Below are positions 50,212 through 62,827 of a stretch of DNA of 64,000 nucleotides, piece after piece. Numbering within the stretch: position 1 is the stretch's first letter; each line of letters begins with the position of its first letter. A program made the translations under genes and the position numbers. Source of the stretch: Archegozetes longisetosus (lineage: Eukaryota; Arthropoda; Arachnida; Sarcoptiformes; Trhypochthoniidae); assembly GCA_018873245.2 (NCBI GenBank), contig JAEMBT020000006.1:10667855-10731854 (forward strand). The letters run 5' to 3'. The notes under the pieces are model-generated. The model did not search any database, was not told where the DNA came from, and saw only the letters and a program-made list of their open reading frames with translations.

Positions 50212-50295
50212 TTTATAGTAAAACCTCGTTATTATCAATGTTAGTTATCGATCCGCAGCTATCCACTATATCGAGCTATTACTGCAATAAGAGTA
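50212..50295. mobile_element. Tigger/pogo-like terminal remnant
   Basis: TAGTAAAACCTCGTTATTAT followed by degenerate TTATCGA and TATATCGAG units resembles the CAGTAAAACCTCGTTATAAC ends of Tigger/pogo elements. No partner end or transposase frame was found, so this is a decayed fragment at most. Confidence 0.35.
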
Positions 50296-53200
50296 CGATC
50301 TGAACTCGTGTCCTTTTAGGACACAAGCTAAATACTAGCAGTGATTTAACCTGACTCAAGTAACACAGACTAAAATAATTGGAGAATGACTAAGAGTAAA
50401 CTTTCAGAACAGATTTGGAAGCTTGCCCAAAATGTTTAATTTGATTATAATTATGAAATATACTTTGTGTGAAATAATTTTGATTTCGATTTTCAAAGTC
50501 AAATCCAGATGAAAAAAAAATTAAATCAATTCTCTTAAGTGAAATTACAAAAATAGTGAAACTTTTTTGTTTTTTTACTTTTTCTCTTTAGTTATTTCTT
50601 GTTATTAGAATTTTTAGGTGAAAATCTGCATAGATTTTCACAACTTTTGTTGATTGCATAATATTTAAATTTTGATGACTACGGAACCTATCTTTAGAGC
50701 TTACTCTACTTTAGAGAATAAGAACTAGAAGCTCTTTCTCTTATTCAAATTCAGTTATATCGATTGCATACAAATGATAAAAATGATAACACTTAATACA
50801 GCATTACCTCAAATTTGAAGCATTTACAAACTTAAATGAATAGATTAAGAAACATAATGAGCTACGACCAAATGCGTCATCATTTACATGCTGAGTAAAT
50901 AAAGCATTCGTAATTTTTAGTAAAGAAGACGAACTGGACTTGAAATCATTTTCACAAATTAGAGTATCTTTAACTTAAATGCATGTATAGGTTTATCAGT
51001 GGAGCCATTTTGGAAAAAGCTCATAGTATACAACGGCCCGATAATTAAAAATTCAATCTCTCGATGCATTCAAATGATATAGACACTCTAAAGTTGCGCC
51101 ATATTTCATAAAAGCTAATTTTAATACAAGTTTGACATCAAGTTTTTAGATATAGTAGAAGGTATTTCTAACACTTTCGATCATTAGTAAATAGTTGCTA
51201 CGTCTTTATTGAACAAAAACATAAGTTTCGTAAGTGCTAAGCAATGCTGTCCAAAAGTTACAACTGCTTTGCAACACGAAAACAACACGAATTGATGACA
51301 TATTAACTAAAAGTTAACTTATTGTCATTAATTAGTATTGTAATTCAGACTTTGTTTGTTAAGTTTCTATAAATTTGCAAATTCAAACATGTGATCAGGT
51401 TTATGCTGTTGTGTTTAAGCTAAGTATTCAATGGGGGAAACGTATACAAAGTTTTGCTTTATTTAAATGTAAAAATTTCTACTTTCAATGTGTTTATCTA
51501 TTCGAGTTTGATCAAAATAGTTCAAATTTTTAATCCGATTACTGTAGCACAACTATCAAATTTTTATAAACATCCAAAACCCACACAAACAGAATCACTT
51601 GCCATAGAATCCATATTAACACTGTTATGTGACGCGTACTCGAAAAATCTCAAGTTTACTGCATTCAGTTCTCGTGAATTTACGTTAAATTAAAAGCTAA
51701 TTAAGTTTAAATTTGTCCATTAGGCTATGATCTGAAGATCTAATATATTATTATTTGAGGTTTAAGCGATCTTTTGAAATGAAAACTTAAGAAAACCTTA
51801 TAGCTCAGCAAATACCGCTGTGACGGAGAACCACATATAATTTTCAATTTGATTATATGTATAGTGTGAGTTAAAGTGAATGCTTAAAACAAAATTAAAA
51901 ACAGTGTGACTCGGGACGCGTTCATTATTATCGAGATGTTCACATTTAAGTAGGTTTTTCAGTGAAGCTAGTGGTACATTTATTCGGTAACTGGTTGTGT
52001 TCTACCTACTTACTTACGGAGGCAGAAGTGCACACAACTATAGTTTACTTGAACGTGTCTGACACCAAAGTCTACGCTGCGTGATCTACATTTGCGCCCT
52101 AATAAGTTTATTCACAATTCTTTTTGTTCAACAAACAACTAATTTATGCGAAAGTTTGAGTAGAGTAAATAAATCTGTCGAAATATTTATTTTTTCAAAC
52201 ATTTTCATACGAATACTTTAATTTGTGAGTAATTTGGAGCAGTGACCAACTGCTGACCAGTAGCCTATGATTGATCTACTTTAGGAAAATGATCACAAAT
52301 CATTTGAAGTGAAAGCAACCTCATTGTTGATTAGTATCAATAGTTTAACCGACTTTATTGTTCTTATTCTCGAGAATTTCTACAACAAATATTTTGAATT
52401 CAACTCAATTTTTAGTTAATGTTGAAGTAATAAGTATAGGATCACATACTGTTTTTATTATTATGAAACAAGTTTTGCGCATTTAACGTAACGACAATGA
52501 CCCTTATTTGATGAAACGCTCTCAAATAGATTTGTAGAAATTTGTGCAAAATATGTTGATACTTGCACAGTTATTGTTTGTTAGCTTTACGCTCTTGACC
52601 ACAATCCAAATCTGACTAAAATCAAAGATTTCGTCTAGTCTAAACCTTAGCTTGACTGCCATTCGGACACAAATCACACCTTATTGCAAGAAAAAAACAG
52701 AAAAAAGATTATATGCGTAAAAAATAAGAGAAGCATTTTCTCTAGAGAAGCATTTCTACCATCATTGTTTTTGTCAAAAGATGGTTACCTATCTTCAATT
52801 GTACTTTTATCCGAAAAAAGAACAAACTGCTTAAATGTTTTGTAGAAAAAGTGTTTCAAGTGCCTAGTGTTACGTAAAAGTACTTTCAGTGGATTGGAAG
52901 GATGTTTTGCTTCTTAGTCTACATTTAGGATTCATTAGAGATAAATTGAATGTTTGATTTTATTGAAGATAAAGTCTTGAAAACTTTCTAATATGTAATG
53001 TTACTGAAAATAAGTGTTGAGTTATTTTGCATTTAACAATACTAGTCTTGATTCGAAGTGAGGTTTGCGTAAACTATTAATATTGAATCTGTTAGATTTT
53101 GAAATGTCTAATACTATAAACTTGTACAACTCTAATAATATTTGCTAGTTTTTTCTCTATATAACGGAAAGTAATCAAAAGAGAAACAACTAATAGTAAT

Positions 53201-54066
53201 AAAATCAAATATATTTAATGATTATTTCAATTTGACCACCAAGTACTGAAAAACTTATTGTGTTCTTATTATTCAAAGCAATATTCATCAATTCTAGTTT
53301 CAAATATTAGGACTTTTTCAGATTCCTAGCTGTGAATACAAATCTTGCGTTATTATTAATGACATGCACTAAAACGAGCAAATTCTGCAATTATTGTACG
53401 CATTCATTTTAATGGAATGTGCTTTACAGCAATTTTGATTAAGATTTGAATAATAGATGGTTGAAAATATCTGAGTGGCAACGGTAGCCAGATTAGTCAA
53501 TTAATTATAATAAATCGATTTGAAAAATGATCGTATTATTAAAAGCTCATCAGTTTTTAACAGTAAAAGTCTAACATTTTTTCCTCGTCAATAGAAACTG
53601 AATGTTTTTAAGATGTTTTGCTTTAAAAGTTATAAATATGAATGAGATATTCGAAAATGTTTATTAATATAATGCCACACATACGCATTTTGTTTTTTGT
53701 TTAAGTTTTATAGAGAAACATTCTGGCACTATATGAATAACTACTTTTATGAATAAGTTACTGCATTATACTTTAATAATTGACGGAAATCCTTATAACA
53801 TCAGTCCAAAGCTGATCAAAAATACTTCAAATATATATTTCCGATACTTCAGCTTGACATCTCAACAACAAATAATGCTTAAGAACTTGTCTTCTGCTTA
53901 TAAAACAGATGAGCTTAAAATTATAAGATCACTATTCTTTCAGTTTGATCGATCGAAATCAGGAGAAACAACATACTTGATAGAATAAGAAACTTAAATA
54001 AAGCTTACGAAGTAATTAGTGCTTTTGATGATGCAATTTGGAAATATTCATGAAAAAAACGTCAAC
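50296..54066. other. Gene desert, second part
   Basis: No supported gene. Two 79-codon frames (51454-51693 and 53749-53988) are noted but lack splice sites, promoter or convincing domain. The second ends with an EF-hand-like FDRSKSGET, but the loop's twelfth residue is wrong. Confidence 0.4.
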
Positions 54067-54067
54067 C

Positions 54068-54091
54068 ATATATATATATATATATATATAT
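54068..54091. repeat. (TA)n microsatellite
   Basis: A 24-base alternating TA run, followed by further TATATA-rich sequence to about 54128. Confidence 0.9.
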
Positions 54092-54770
54092 CTAATAACA
54101 ATAGTATATTTTTATATATAATATATAAGTAATTATTATAAATAGTACTATGTTTATGACCATTAGTCTAAAAAGTATTCTCCTAAATCTCACTATTGCT
54201 AACTGTCAGAAACGGTACTATTGTTATACTGAATCATTAGAGCAATTCAATATTTTTCGTTCATCATCAACAAAGAATTGCTATCAAAAATAATTTTTAC
54301 ATGCTTAGAAAGATATTGATTCTTTCGTATACTAATTTAGTATATAATCAAATTGTTATTATCTTTTTAAAAATACTTTTTAATAGGTTTAGTTTCATAA
54401 AGTTTAACATTCTAATTTGAATTTAATTTTCAGAAATACAACTTTGAATGAATGGAATGAGAGTCAAGTTAGATTCTTTGATGACAGGTATCTGTAATTA
54501 AAAGATTTAGAGTGTTTTGACTTATATTATCCGTATTAAACAAGTTGGATGACGTTATTGGCGTGTTTCAAATGTAATAATTTTGCTGATAAATTGATTT
54601 TATCTAAACATTACATTAATTTAGCGCAAGATATATAGGATTATGATTTACTTAGGTTTTGAGAATTCTGAAGTGATCGTCAAGATTCAGAGCAAAAGAC
54701 GGGCGTCATCGGATCGAGTGGCCAACCAAACACTAATACAAGTGTTACGCCTCCACAGAACATGTATTCA

Positions 54771-54778
54771 TATAAAAG
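54771..54778 (+). promoter_or_regulatory. TATA box
   Basis: TATAAAAG, a textbook TATA box, lies 206 bases before the ATG of a signal-peptide exon. The 100 bases before it are less A+T-rich than the surroundings and contain GGCGTCAT and paired ACACT/GTGTT-like words, as expected of a core promoter. Transcription would start near 54800. Confidence 0.55.
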
Positions 54779-54976
54779 TTGTGCCACACTATTGAGTTTG
54801 TGAGAAAGTTTTCTAGCGATATAACTGCAGTTACTCTTTGTTAGTTCGCTACTCGAGTCTGTTTCCGCTCATTGTGTAGTGACTATTATAAGACTTCTAT
54901 TATTAATACTTATTATAAGTTAGTTTTTCAATACTATTTTCAATTAACTGGGTTTTCATCATATAGATCAGTCAAA

Positions 54977-55060
54977 ATGATACATAAGCATCAAATTATT
55001 TCTGCGACTCTACTTTTAATTACATTTTCATCGATTGAACGCTCAGCTCTCGCCGATCAA
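54977..55060 (+). CDS. Signal-peptide first exon (possible first exon of the LD-x-x-SGG precursor)
   Basis: ATG opens 28 codons (MIHKHQIISATLLLITFSSI then ERSALADQ), ending at a GTAAAT donor in phase 0. This is a clean signal peptide with cleavage expected after ALA. It sits downstream of a TATA box at the right distance for a leader. The only nearby plus-strand coding exons beginning in phase 0 that I can see are those at 62828, which encode a peptide precursor lacking its own signal peptide. Joining them would give a complete secreted precursor across a 7.8-kb intron that also contains the gene at 60278. The link rests on phase and logic only. The exon might belong to another gene whose later exons I missed. 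Confidence 0.5.
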
Positions 55061-57429
55061 GTAAATAACTAATTAATTACAAATTTTTTGTTAATTGATT
55101 AAATATAATTACTCATGTTAGATAATAGAATTTTGGTACTTTTTTATAACTTTTTCCTTTTTGAAAGTTATCGAGTTTTCTCATAGCTTAAATTATTTAC
55201 ATCTCTAGGTTTTAATAAAGACCTGAAAGGCAAAATAAAGTTTGATTAGGTTTTAAGTTTGATTGGATTTTAAGCATTATGATGAATACAAGGTTATCAT
55301 ATGCTATCATTTTCTAATTACAGCTTAGTAGAAAAGTCGTTTTCAGCAAATCGAATGTATTCATGAATAAAATGTTTCATTACATACGCAAGTTATCCTG
55401 AAGTTCTGACATTTCTCTTTATTTGAATCCTTTAGGTGATAATTTACAACATGAGGCATTTTGTCTCGTAAATGGCTTCAAATTAGTTGTTTTAATACAG
55501 ATAGCATTAATTTAATACAACAAGCTTATGATGTAGTATTTCATTATAATGACCAAAGTTTTGCCAAATAATTTTCTCAATATTTTCGAACAAAAAAATT
55601 AAAGAGAAATGTCACCTCTTTTACAAGTAGGTATTGAATGTTTTGAATCGAAAAATCAAAAGTGTTTTGTCACTATTTTTATTAATATACAGTAGAATGT
55701 GTAATTTATGTTAATTGAAGTTCATGAGTAGCCCATATTTATCGGCTTCTAAGAAAGTGTCGTTTTGGGAATAAGGTTTAAGATTCACATTTTTCACCAT
55801 TTAGGCATTTTTCTCAACGGACCAGAATAAAATTTTTGATAATGTCTGTTAATACAGCCATAATCCAAATAATAGTCTAGTATTTAGCTAATCTTTTGCT
55901 CGAAAAGCTTTCATTAGAGATTAATTGTTATCTGATCTATTGCTTGTGTAATTTTTGAAAACTCAAGTTCTATATGGACTTTTGGAAAGTTTAAGCTCTG
56001 TTTTGCAGAGTTATCCCATATGTTAATCAATTCTTTTAATGAGACAATTCAAACAAACGTTTGAACTAATTTAGGTTTAGATGCAAACGAATGAATTCTT
56101 TATCCTAAGGCTGAGAGTTGTTGTTTATTTATTTGATTCATAACAATATATTTTTTGCACGAATCTGTATTTAAACAATTCTAACTCCTTACTCGTGTTA
56201 TGTACAATAACAGAGCTAAAATTTATTGTAAAACAAATCTATAGTGAATTCATGTCAATAAGAAAGTTAAATAGAATGCTATCTAAACCAAACTTCAAAA
56301 ATTAGTTTTCTTTGTTCTTTAATTTTTTGTGAAACTTAAGCTAAGACATAGCTACTCCCTCATTTTCGACTAGAGGGCCAGTTCTTACGATCAGCAAGGT
56401 AGAAAAGGTAGCCTACTCAATTTTTTGGATATCTTCAGCTGTAATCCTTACACAAAAATAATTGAATGAGTTTCTAAGTTTATTATTTTAAAGTAATGAT
56501 CAATATCGATCTCAAAAATAGTATTGTTTCTTGATTTTTGAGTCTCTACTAGAGTTGTCAAAAATCAAAGAATTTGAAAGGACGACAAAAACTAAGAATC
56601 GAGTCTTAATGTGAGCACTCAGAAGCTAAGATTAACTTCACATGAGTATATATCTGACTTTCCTTAAGATACTAATAAGCGAACAAAATTCAGTTTCACA
56701 AATAAAGCCATAAATAGAATTAATTCGAAAGATGGGAATAACTTTGCTTTGAAAATAAACTTGAATGAATCCATTAATCTAATTGAGATTAATTTTGCAA
56801 TTGTCACTAAATAACAACTTTTTTCAGCTTATTTTTTCATTAATAGATAACTTAAGTCTGAAAAATAGCAGACATAAAGCCAATTAAGTGAATCAACAAA
56901 TGAATCATTTGAAATAAAAGGTTATTTGACCCAAATTTTAGAAAATAAAGTGTTCGTTTTATTGGCATCATGAGTAAACTAAATAAATAGCTTTATTTTG
57001 AAAGACAAATTTCAAACCAATGTAATTTATTAGACCTAGGAAAGAAAAAAATTTGTCAACTGTTATTCTCCAGTGTATACAAATTTGACTGCTGCCAAAT
57101 CGCACTGGTGGGTCGCAATACTTTAGAAACAATAAATTCATGCCTTTACCTAACTTTAATCCATGCAATTTTAATATCAACTCATCTTAACCAAATTCAG
57201 TCTGATTTCCTACAGTGATGTCTGATAACTAACAAGAGTGGTTTTTAAACAAACACTCGAATGGAAGGGATCAGAAAACGCTTGATCCTAATTTGCATTT
57301 TTAGTAAGGTAGACGCCAACAATAGCGCAAAACTCTTCATAGTAGATTGCAACTTTCCAGGCACACTATAGTCTATAGATCTGCTATCTTCTATTCGTGA
57401 CATATGTATTGGCGCGCAGCAGTTATGCA
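55061..57429. other. Intron or intergenic sequence
   Basis: No exon found in about 2.4 kb. The minus-strand frame at 56968-57180 is unsupported. Confidence 0.4.
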
Positions 57430-57605
57430 AGCTGACATATTATACTCTAACTCGTTAATAGCCAACCTGCTTATGTTGTGAACATGACGCTCTACACCAA
57501 ATACAGAATTCACAGTTCCTTCAGTTGATATATAATGAACCTCGCTTATAGTGAACCTCTTTGGCTGCACAGGCCAGTTTACTATAAGCAGGTTAGAATG
57601 TACCA
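57430..57605. mobile_element. Tigger/pogo-like inverted-repeat remnant
   Basis: AATGAACCTCGCTTATAGTG then AACCTC resembles Tigger-type termini. The nearby TTTACTATAAGCAGGTTAGA is its inverted counterpart (reverse complement TCTAACCTGCTTATAGTAAA), and CCAACCTGCTTATGTTGTGA at about 57460 is a further related unit. The minus-strand frame covering it is explained by this repeat. Confidence 0.4.
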
Positions 57606-58106
57606 AATATTTGGCTTCCAACCAGGACAAAAACACTTGTTTCGTATTTTTTTTCACAAAAATAACTAGATTTTATTAACTCATCGATCAATGATTTCAA
57701 GATCAAATATAATTCTGTGGACCCATACGGAGAATAATTAATTAGAGTGAATATAACAAAAATAAGTCAGTACTTCTAACACTGAATGATGGATTATGAT
57801 GATTTTTGACTTAAATTATCAATTTTACTGCTAACGCTGTGAGAATATTTGTGATATTGATTGGATGTGCCACAAATAGATCTAGTATTGTAGTTAATTG
57901 TCTCTCGTTTTAATGACAATATCAAATGCTAAGGCAACATAGTGTTACTCTATTATAATCTAAAGCAACCCTTATTTGATTTTAGTTCAGTATTGCACTG
58001 TACTGTATTATATATACACTAGTCAAGTATTCTTAAAACATACTATCATCATACTAATGATTGCATTTTGTTTTTCTCATTTGTTGACAAATATCCAAGA
58101 CTTATG

Positions 58107-58372
58107 CTTTGGTTTATGGTCGATGTAGGGCTTAGGGTGTAGGAGTTATATAACTGCCACCACAATATCTCTTATGCCAAGCGCTCTCACGCATCATTCC
58201 CTTTACATAACATAAATAGAATGAACATATAACTAATATTACTAATTTAAGATCAGTTTTGTCGGATTAGATTGAGAAATGGCGTGCTTAGCAGGTTATG
58301 AATACAAAACATTGTTAGGGTAATTATACGACTCCCCAATACCTAAAACCAACTCCAACCATAAACCGAAAT
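58107..58372. mobile_element. MITE-like element, family A copy 2
   Basis: About 266 bases with imperfect inverted ends. The left end has TTTGGTTTATGGTCGATGTA then GGGCTTAGGGTGTAGGAG; the reverse-complemented right end has TTCGGTTTATGGTTGGAGTT then TTAGGTATTGGGGAGTC. The internal TATGCCAAGCGCTCTCACGC and ATTCCCTTTAC blocks match the copy at 37188-37451. No ORF. Confidence 0.62.
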
Positions 58373-60277
58373 ATATTCTGTTAAAGAACTAGTGCATAGT
58401 TTTCAGTATAAATAATCTGTTTTGAACGTGTGCTTTTGTCGTGACTTACTTTTTAAACATGAATTTTGATTAATTAAACAACTTAATTTGAAATATATGA
58501 AATGCAAACATTTTCAATAGGATTTTTCTTAAATGAATAAGTTATTAAATCATTCAAAATAGAATGTATTCATCAAACTGTCCTTATGATTCAGTTATTT
58601 TTGAGCTATTTTCAATTGGTTCAAACATTATAGTACTTAACCTATGAAAACTTGAAAACATTTAAAACATGTTTTCTTCTACATTAATGATTTGTCTTTT
58701 GTGGCAATGACAGTTCTCTACTAATTTGCTTCAGTTTAGTCAAAGAAAAGAGAGAAATTCAAATATTGCCTACAATAGAGACCCATATGTACTTGTAACA
58801 ACTAAATGTATCTGTATTTTCAATGCTTACCTACTTCTATGAGTAATAGTGAGAATACAAACTACTTAGGAGTATACAACTCAATATGAAAATATCTGAT
58901 CCAAACTCAATAATCAATGTTGTCTTTTGCTCTTAGTCCTGAGGCTAATTTTCATTTTGTTTTCTACTTTGCCTAACTTCTCGCATCAAATTTTCATTCA
59001 ATTGGAGACACTGTACTAACTTTGTCTGTAAAAAGTTCTCACAAGTGAATAGGATTCAATTTAGCAAAGGACACTTCAACTAATGACCAAAATATATTCA
59101 TATAAATCACTTAAACTCACTACCGATTGAAGGTTTGATTGGATTACTATTTGGGTGAAGAATTAGCATCTATTTAAATAAAGTGTTGTTTTACTGTTAA
59201 ATTTCAAATAAATTAGTCTTTTAACAATTATATATCGTTAAAGGTGAAATTAGTGTCAGAAATAAAATGATTTATATACGAAGATATTAATTTGTCTCAG
59301 TCGGATCTATTACTCTTTAACTTTTTAAAATCAACTTATACTCATTGGCTCGATTTGTATTGTATTTAGTATTTTTGCCTCGTGTCGAATATGGCGAAAA
59401 AGTTGTTTGGGTGAACTGCATGTTAAATAAAAGTTTTTTATCGTCAATATTTGTAAGATAGATAAGCTTAAGGTTATTTTGATAAATTTTGTATAAGATT
59501 AGCTTTAGTGGTAGATCTATAATCAATTTTCGACAGTTCTTTTGTATTTTGTCTATTGAATAAAACAATTAGTATTCAAGACTCAGTAAAGCGTTATTGC
59601 TTTTCTGCTTCAATCAACGATAACATTAAGGCTGAACTTTCTTTTCCCAATAACTTTCTATAACTTTCTTCAAGCGGATCTCAACTAAAACACATTTACT
59701 TTTATTAGTAAAATTTCAATCTAAATAGCATGAGTTGTGACGAATAGCTATTCAATTGACTTGACGTAAATTGAATTTTAATCTACGATTAAGTAGTCGA
59801 AAGTTAATGAAAACTTTACCCTTAAAGTTAACCATTTATAAATGGAAAACTAATTGAAGCGCTACTTGCCGCTTCCTTTCAAATCTGATTTCTTAATTTT
59901 ACACTTGTTCACAGAGGCATCTAACCCAACATTTGCTGCACTCAAGCTAAAATTCGAATCAACAGTTTCTAGTTTAAGCCTCAATTCAACTTTCACGACT
60001 CCTTTATGTCATTTTTAGTGGAATTATTCTTTTTTAATCACCAGAAATTGTGCATTTCAAATGTCGTTAACACAACGAATATAATACTAAACAAAAATGA
60101 ATTATTCTGTTAATGAGATCTGTTAACAACATTAGTACAGGTAAAACGTGATAACAATTCAATTCGTAATCGCTTGATTAGATCGTAAAACAGCTCAAAT
60201 TCAAATAAAATATCTCTTCACCCGTTAAACGTCTTAAAAGCAAAATTGAGTCAATAAAAGCTTGATTAAATTTGAAC
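58373..60277. other. Intergenic or intronic sequence
   Basis: No supported exon. An open stretch near 59920-60018 rich in Ser, Thr and Leu follows an acceptor-like GTTCACAG but has no usable donor, so it is not called. Confidence 0.4.
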
Positions 60278-61183
60278 ATGTTGCCCATCAAACTAGTCCT
60301 TATCTTCGGTTTACTATTTGTGAATTCTATTTGGTGTGATTTGAACGTCACTTTAAATAGGAACAAAACTCAAGAGAAAAGTATTGGTCAAATTGATTCA
60401 AACTAACGATTCGAAAGATTAATCAGTTTTTATTTTTCAGTGACTGAAAAAGTGTTTGATATTAATCTTTACGTAACAATCCCGACGATAATTTTGTTGT
60501 TGGCTTTTTTGTTCTGTATTTGTCTCTGTTGTATTTGTCTATGCGGTGGGACAACTCCTGTTGCAGAAAATGTCGCTCTCAATTCTGTCGTTCCATACGA
60601 TGAGAGAAAGCCGGCAGTTGGAGCTCAGAAAAAGCAAACCAGTGCCTGTCAGTCCAATTCCGTCGGATTTTGTGTTCCGAATCAATGCAAATTCGATGCA
60701 TTCAAGAACCACTTCAGTAATACCTCTTTCGGGTCATTAAATAATGCAAGAGCACAGAAAATAGATGGATTTGGACCCAAAACTCAAAAATTGTCTCCAA
60801 GTGTTGGCTCGATAAAAAGTTATGACGAAGAAATGAAGATCTTTAGAGAATCAAGAGAACAGATCAGGACTTTAGGAGAGAATAAAAGTCAAACAAAAAA
60901 TGACCGCATTCTTAACCTAAGAATGAATAGCAGTCCGATTCATATGAGAAAACAAATCGTCTTTAGAAATGATGCGAACAAAATTATTACTGAATTTGGT
61001 CAGAAAAATTCAGATCTTGAAAGTATTGATTCGAAGGTGTCAGAAATTAATGAGAATATTGAGAAATCGAATAAAAGCAATCAAAAGTTGACCGAAGAAA
61101 AAGCTAGAAATCAGTCAAAAACTAGTAAGCAACTACTTCGCTCTGTATATTATGGGCCAATAGAAGAACTTTCAGTCAATTGA
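60278..61183 (+). CDS. Single-pass type I membrane protein with cysteine-rich juxtamembrane segment
   Basis: Exon 1 (60278-60380) and exon 2 (60441-61183) are separated by a 60-base intron (GTATTG...TTTTTCAG) in phase 1 and give 281 residues. The ATG follows an in-frame TGA. Residues 1-20 are a signal peptide (MLPIKLVLIFGLLFVNSIWC). The mature outside part is only about 20 residues with two N-glycosylation sequons (NVT, NKT). Residues about 44-68 are a membrane helix running into CICLCCICLCGG, seven cysteines typical of palmitoylated or metal-binding juxtamembrane segments. The roughly 210-residue cytoplasmic part is Ser/Asn/Lys-rich and probably disordered, ending in a charged, possibly helical stretch. 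An alternative donor four codon positions on (ATTG|GTCAAA) keeps the same phase. I recognise no family; the topology recalls Shisa-type adaptors, but their extracellular cysteine motif is absent. Confidence 0.65.
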
Positions 61184-61302
61184 ATGCATATCGATTTGTA
61201 TTATTGACAAAGTTTTTTGTTCTGAAAGTGATTCATTGTTCTGCATTTTGATGCTATATTATTCCAAATTCTCATTTGCTTTGTTTAGCTAGATAGTTTT
61301 TC

Positions 61303-61308
61303 AATAAA
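61303..61308 (+). terminator. Poly(A) signal AATAAA
   Basis: AATAAA 120 bases after the stop at 61183, with a second AATAAA a few bases on. It supports the 3' end of the membrane-protein gene. Confidence 0.55.
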
Positions 61309-62827
61309 TATTTATTAATAAAAAAACTTAAGTTCCATCAACTTTGGTCACAATTAAAAGTTATACTAATATACGGATTGGCCAAAAGTTTCAGGTGAAG
61401 TAAGCCATCATCTTGTTTTTGATTGATGGCGATATCTGAGATCTTAGATTATTTGTATAAATGCCTAATCAAATAAGCAAGCATAAGATAGGCTTGTCGG
61501 TTGGGTATTGCAACAATTTGTTGATTCTGAGGATTATCGTCATTCAAGATAAATATCTTATTTGATAGGAAGCAGATCCCTATAAAAAGTTTAATCGAGT
61601 ATGAAGGACAATTGAATTAATAATCCAATCACAACAAACATCGCAAAACATCATTATCGACCTGTATAGTTATCTTAATTTGCTTTATAAAGAACCAATT
61701 AAATATACAAGTAAAAGAGAAAACTGATACGAGACTCCCATAAATGAATGAATCAAGTTGTTATCTCTTTTCACAGCCACGTACAAAATTATTTTTATAT
61801 ACCCATTGAATAAATTAATTCCTCATTCGTTATGTTACATAACTATTTAGAAACTATTCTATATCTTATGTTTGTTATGGTTGAGTTACTCAACACATTT
61901 ATCAGAATCAGTCGATTATTAGCACGAATTTATTGATGTTCCTATTAAATGCGATCATTTTAGGTTTGAAATACACTTATCACCTTATGATGATACTATT
62001 GTTTTTATCTAAATCACTTTTTTATGTTTTATTTCTTATTTCTAGCTTATGTTGCTGTGTGCAAAAAGTCTCAAATCGTTAACATATACTTCCATTACAC
62101 GAACCATATTCAGATCAGAGATTGTTTGAGGATTTGATGACTATCCATTTGATGTATTTTTCATGAATCAAAACAACTTCTTTACGAGGTCACATTCTGT
62201 CGCAATAATAAATTTATGACGTATTTTAGTCATTGTGTTACATGTTTTACACAAGCTAAGTAAATTATAGAATAATACATGAGATTAGACCTCTCGAGAA
62301 CTGTTCTGGAAAAGCTTTAACTCAACTCTTCAGATGATTCATAGAGAGAAAATTTTAAAATTCAGTTTTTATTCCAGTTACTATTGCATATTATGGCAGT
62401 ATAAGTTACTTACGCAAAAATTATTTTGTATTCAATTTAGTGACATCTTTCAGTATTAGAAATACTCTGAAATGTAGCGAATTTTGAAGCAAATGACTAT
62501 CGATAATGATTATTGCGTAGCGTACCTGATTTAGAATTACTTTTCAAGTTATTTCAAATCTATTGTTTGGAGAAAGTTGATTAACACGAATGCCTAATAG
62601 TATTAAAGATCTCTGAGGAATACTGAAATTAGTGTAGGATTGCATTAAAAACATATTGAAGCCTACAATTCGTTTGATGGTTCGCATTAGACTTGATTTA
62701 ATGGAACCTCTTCTCTGTTTAATTACTTGATAAAACTTATGTTAGTTTTATTAAATTGATGTTTAGCTATAATGTTAGAGCACACATAAATTTATATTTA
62801 ATGCAAACAAACGATATTTACCTAAAG
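61309..62827. other. Intergenic or intronic sequence
   Basis: No supported gene. A mariner-like ATTGGCCAAAAGTTTC occurs at 61378-61393. A signal-like frame MFYFLFLAYVAVC at 62024 lacks a usable donor. Confidence 0.4.

Noticed and set aside
51454-51693. 79-codon plus-strand frame containing HPKPTQTESLAIESILTLLC
   Set aside because: A faint resemblance to a dynein heavy-chain segment was considered, but it is too short and weak, with no neighbouring dynein exons.
53749-53988. 79-codon frame ending in an EF-hand-like sequence
   Set aside because: The putative loop lacks the required acidic residue at position 12 and no second EF-hand is present.
57391-57657. 88-codon minus-strand frame
   Set aside because: Covers the Tigger-like inverted repeat, so the openness is better explained by that repeat.
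59925-60018. Ser/Thr-rich exon-like stretch before the membrane-protein gene
   Set aside because: An acceptor-like site is present but no GT donor keeps the frame before the stop, and the gene at 60278 already has its own signal peptide and start.
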